NCBI GenBank assembly: GCA_963771985.1
Contig: CAVYVO010000004.1
Location: 930,001 to 994,000, forward strand
Source: Trebonia sp963771985
GTDB taxonomy: Bacteria; Actinomycetota; Actinomycetes; Streptosporangiales; Streptosporangiaceae
DNA length: 64,000 nt
Direction: 5' to 3'
Below, piece after piece: positions 61,441 to 64,000 of the stretch (its first letter is position 1; each line of letters opens with the position of its first letter). A program made the position numbers and the translations under genes. The notes beneath the pieces are model-generated. The model had not been told where the DNA came from, made no database searches, and saw only the letters and a program-made list of their open reading frames with translations.

Positions 61441-61502
61441 CACCAGGGCACAGGCCAGGGATGTCACGGGTGCGACGCGCCCGCCCGATCCGCGATCGTG
61501 GA
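61441..61502 (+). promoter_or_regulatory. Third copy of the shared upstream module
   Basis: CACCAG-GGCACA-GGCCAGGG, N8, GGTGCGAC, then CGCGATCGTGGA at 61491-61502. The ATG of the epoxide hydrolase gene is 117 bp from the first base, against 115 bp for the BI-1 copy. Confidence 0.65.
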
Positions 61503-61557
61503 CAGTACCAGCTGTGCCGCCGCCACGTCAGCTCATCCGGGAAAGGGAGCAGCTCTT

Positions 61558-62755
61558 ATGCCCAGCGAAACTGAAATCCGGCCCTTCCGTGTCGACTTCT
61601 CAGAGGCGGAGCTCACCGAGCTGCGCAGACGCGTAAACGCGACCAGGTGGCCCGAGCGCGAGACGGTGACCGATGACTCGCAGGGCGTGCGGCTCGCGAT
61701 GATGCAGCAGCTCGCGGGCTACTGGGGGGCAGACTACGACTGGCGCAAGTGCGAGGCGAAACTGAACGGCCTGCCGAACTTCATGACCGAGATCGACGGG
61801 CTGGACATCCATTTCATCCACGTCCGCTCCCAGCACCAGGACGCGCTGCCGCTGATCGTCACGCACGGGTGGCCCGGCTCGATCATCGAGCAGCTGAAGA
61901 TCATCGAGCCGCTCACCAACCCCACCGCGCACGGCGCGAGCGCGGCGGACGCGTTCCACCTGGTGATTCCTTCCCTGCCGGGTTACGGGTTCTCCGCCAA
62001 GCCGACCGCCACCGGCTGGGACCCGACCCGCACCGCACGTGCCTGGGTAGAGCTGATGAAGCGCCTCGGATACACCCGGTTCGTCGCGCAGGGCGGCGAC
62101 TGGGGCGCGGCCGTCACGGAGGCGATGGGCGAACAGGCAGCACCGGAACTGGCTGGCATTCATTCCAACATGCCCGGGACCGCCCCGGCCGCCATCAACA
62201 AGGCGGTCCAGCGCGGCGACCCGCCGCCACCGGACCTGTCCGCCGAGGAGAAACGCGCGTACGAGCAGCTGAGTAACTTCTACGCCAAGCACGTGGCCTA
62301 CGCACTGATCATGACGACGCGCCCGCAAACGCTGTACGGACTGGCGGACTCACCCGCCGACCTCGCGGCGTTCATGCTGGACCACGGCGACGGGACCGGC
62401 CAGCCCGGGCTTGTCGAACAGGCCCTGCAGGGAACCCTGGCCAGCGCCCTCACCCGAGACGACCTCCTCGACAACATCACGCTCTACTGGCTGACCAACA
62501 CCGGGGTCTCCTCCGCCCGCCTGTACTGGGAGAACAAGGCGGACTTCTTCGAACGCCAAGAACATCTCGATCCCGTTCGCCATCAGCGTCTTCCCCGACG
62601 AGCTCTACGAAGCCCCGCGAAGCTGGGCAGAACGCGCCTATCCCCACAACCTCATCTACTACAACAAGCTCGACCGAGGCGGCCACTTCGCCGCCTGGGA
62701 ACAGCCAGACCTGTTCGCCGCCGAGATGCGGGCCGCGTTCCGGACACTGCGCTAA
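61558..62755 (+). CDS. Epoxide hydrolase, reading frame broken by one extra base
   Basis: Intended length 398 residues from the ATG at 61558. N-terminal epoxide-hydrolase domain (IRPFRVDFSEAELTELRRRVNATRWPE), HGWPGSI oxyanion site, nucleophile Asp in GGDWGAAV, and C-terminal His in GGHFAAWEQPDLF. The frame breaks at 62552-62553: one extra A in TTCGAACGCCAAG. The remainder (AKNISIPFAISVFPDELYEAP) is in another frame, up to TAA at 62753-62755. Hydrolyses epoxides to diols. The lesion may be real or an error. Confidence 0.88.
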
Positions 62756-62814
62756 CCAGGCAGATACGGGCGGCGCACGCCCTTGCGCCGCCCACCGGCA
62801 CACGCGATCGCTGC

Positions 62815-62850
62815 TTCAAATTATCCCGAACGGACCGTTGCGCCTCTCCT
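62815..62850 (-). repeat. TTATCCCGAACGG intergenic motif, copy 2
   Basis: TTCAAATTATCCCGAACGG followed by ACCGTTGCGCCTCTCC. On the opposite strand this matches 22917-22951 (GGAGAGGCGC-N5-TCCGTTCGGGATAA) at the same spacing. Confidence 0.6.
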
Positions 62851-62936
62851 ACCCTCGACCTTCCACGCGACGAGCAGGGGGGAGACGTCCGCCCGCAGTG
62901 ATACGGTCCCGGATCACCTTCGGTCATAATGGCCGC

Positions 62937-63671
62937 GTGATCGAAGAGCTGATCGCCCGCATGGCGGCCCTGCTCGAGCCGCTGCGGGCTGCGGGCGATC
63001 ATCGGCAGTACTTCCACGCGACCTACCAGCGCACCACCATCGCGGTGGCCGAGGAGCTCAAGCGCGGCGGCTTCATCGACACCAACTGGGTCGAGCGGTG
63101 GGACGTAGCGTTCGCCGATCTGTACCTGGAGGCCCTGGAGGCTGACATGGCGGGCCGGAGGCCGACGCAGCCCTGGGCGATCGCGTTTGCTGCTCCCGCC
63201 GGCCTGCCTCCGCTCCGGCACGTGCTGCTCGGCATGAACGCGCACATCAACTACGACTTGCCGCAGGCCCTGGTGGCAGTGATCACGGACGAGCAATTCG
63301 ACGACGCGGCGCTGCTGGCCCGGCGGGAGGCCGATCACCGGGCGATCGATGATGTGCTCGCCTCCCGGGTCGCTGCCGAGGATGTCGAGCTGACCAGGCT
63401 CTCCGGACCCGCCCCAGTGCTCGACCGGCTCCTGCGGCCGTTCAACCGGCTGGGCAGCCAGCGCTTTTTGCGGGAGGCGCGGCAGAAGGTGTGGGCTAAC
63501 GCGATCGCGCTGAGCCGGGCGCGCAAGCAGGGCCCGGACGCTTACGCGGCGGTTCTGGCCCAGCTGGAGGAACTCAGCGCCGCCAAGGTCACGGCGCTGC
63601 AGGCACCCGGGCAGGTCCTGCTCAAGCTCGCTGCCACCGGATTCGGTGTCAGGCTGCCCAGCCAGGCGTAA
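62937..63671 (+). CDS. DUF5995 family protein
   Basis: 244 residues from a GTG at 62937. All-helical, with FHATYQRTTIAVAEELKRGGF, VERWDVAFADLYLEAL and HVLLGMNAHINYDLPQALV segments typical of DUF5995 proteins of actinobacteria. Histidines in these segments could bind metal. A CATAAT at 62925-62930 lies just upstream, suggesting a leaderless message. Function unknown. Confidence 0.85.
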   Translation: MIEELIARMAALLEPLRAAGDHRQYFHATYQRTTIAVAEELKRGGFIDTNWVERWDVAFADLYLEALEADMAGRRPTQPWAIAFAAPAGLPPLRHVLLGMNAHINYDLPQALVAVITDEQFDDAALLARREADHRAIDDVLASRVAAEDVELTRLSGPAPVLDRLLRPFNRLGSQRFLREARQKVWANAIALSRARKQGPDAYAAVLAQLEELSAAKVTALQAPGQVLLKLAATGFGVRLPSQA

Positions 63672-63771
63672 CCGCGACAACAGCTCCGGTAGCTGGACTA
63701 CCTACTCGCGAGCCGGATGATCCGGCAGCGTGGTGCTGCTGCGCGGGGCGAATCCCGTCGGGCGCGTATGC

Positions 63772-64000
63772 TCAGCTCCGTGCTTGGCCTCGGCGCGCCT
63801 CGCGGACGGCTTGGCGGAGGGCCTCGCGGAAGGCGCGGATCGCCGGGTGCCGGGCGGCGCCGGCGCGGACGCCGGTAGTGAGGCGGCGGTGCGGGCGGCC
63901 GGGCAGTGGCATGATCCGGGCGGCCGGGCGGGGCACGGCGGCCAGCAGCAGGCCGGGGATGACCGCGGCGGCGTGCCCGGTCTCCGCCAGGTGGATCTGG
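63772..64000 (-). CDS. LysR-type regulator, C-terminal fragment
   Basis: The last 75 residues, entering from the right edge. HLAETGHAAAVIPGLLLAAVPRPAARIMPLP and an AIRAFREALRQAV helix match the end of LysR effector domains. Stop TGA at 63772-63774. Convergent with the DUF5995 gene; a small hairpin (GCCGGAT-G-ATCCGGC) lies at 63712-63726. Confidence 0.75.
   Translation of the reverse strand, partial: QIHLAETGHAAAVIPGLLLAAVPRPAARIMPLPGRPHRRLTTGVRAGAARHPAIRAFREALRQAVREARRGQARS

Overview
The window is high-GC actinobacterial chromosomal DNA. The gene order of the translation clusters, frequent GTG and TTG starts, a WhiB regulator, two MaoC-type dehydratases beside rpmG and tRNA-Met, and an ECF-sigma locus all fit a filamentous actinomycete. 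The order and genus cannot be fixed from sequence reading alone.

Layout. 1-1706 (minus) is the alpha/IF-1 end of the ribosomal super-operon (rpsD partial, rpsK, rpsM, rpmJ, infA). 2209-4893 (plus) is an inserted accessory locus: a secreted two-repeat protein, an ECF sigma factor and a membrane protein with a Thr-Pro tail. It interrupts the usual map-infA adjacency. 4949-17832 (minus) is a DUF1707 protein, map, adk, secY and the spc and S10 operons. 17944-22200 (minus) is the str operon (rpsL, rpsG, fusA, tuf). 23043-34535 (minus) holds rpoC, rpoB, rplL, rplJ, rplA, rplK, nusG and secE, then tRNA-Trp. 34884-37268 (plus) holds an aspartate-type aminotransferase and an adenosine deaminase. 37409-40999 holds a DUF3224 protein, an SRPBCC protein, MarR, murB, two MaoC dehydratases and rpmG, followed by tRNA-Met and two perfect DnaA boxes.

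41243-46536 (minus) is the most interesting locus: a degenerate CHAT-family protein, a TPR-CHAT protease with a complete His/Cys dyad, and a 257-residue protein that reads as a bacterial gasdermin. This is a probable three-gene abortive-infection (regulated cell death) defence operon. 46665-49647 is an RseB/LolA-like protein with an ABC exporter. 49667-52057 is a lipase-like hydrolase and a lysG/lysE pair. 52498-55284 is a large LuxR (LAL) regulator. 55877-63671 is a stress-flavoured stretch (cupin, WhiB, Bax-inhibitor-1, PQQ-type propeller, ICMT, GntR, an ABC-transporter scar, epoxide hydrolase, DUF5995), and the window closes inside a LysR-type gene.

Beyond genes, three things recur. First, a roughly 60-bp upstream module is shared by whiB, the Bax-inhibitor gene and the epoxide hydrolase gene, suggesting a regulon. 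Second, at least three dispersed intergenic repeat families are present: a palindromic hairpin (2004 and 52108), a 72-bp element with inverted ends (22780 and 55457), and a TTATCCCGAACGG motif (22921 and 62816). Third, single-base insertions break rpoB, rpoC and the epoxide hydrolase gene; in the two essential genes these are more likely sequence errors than real mutations.
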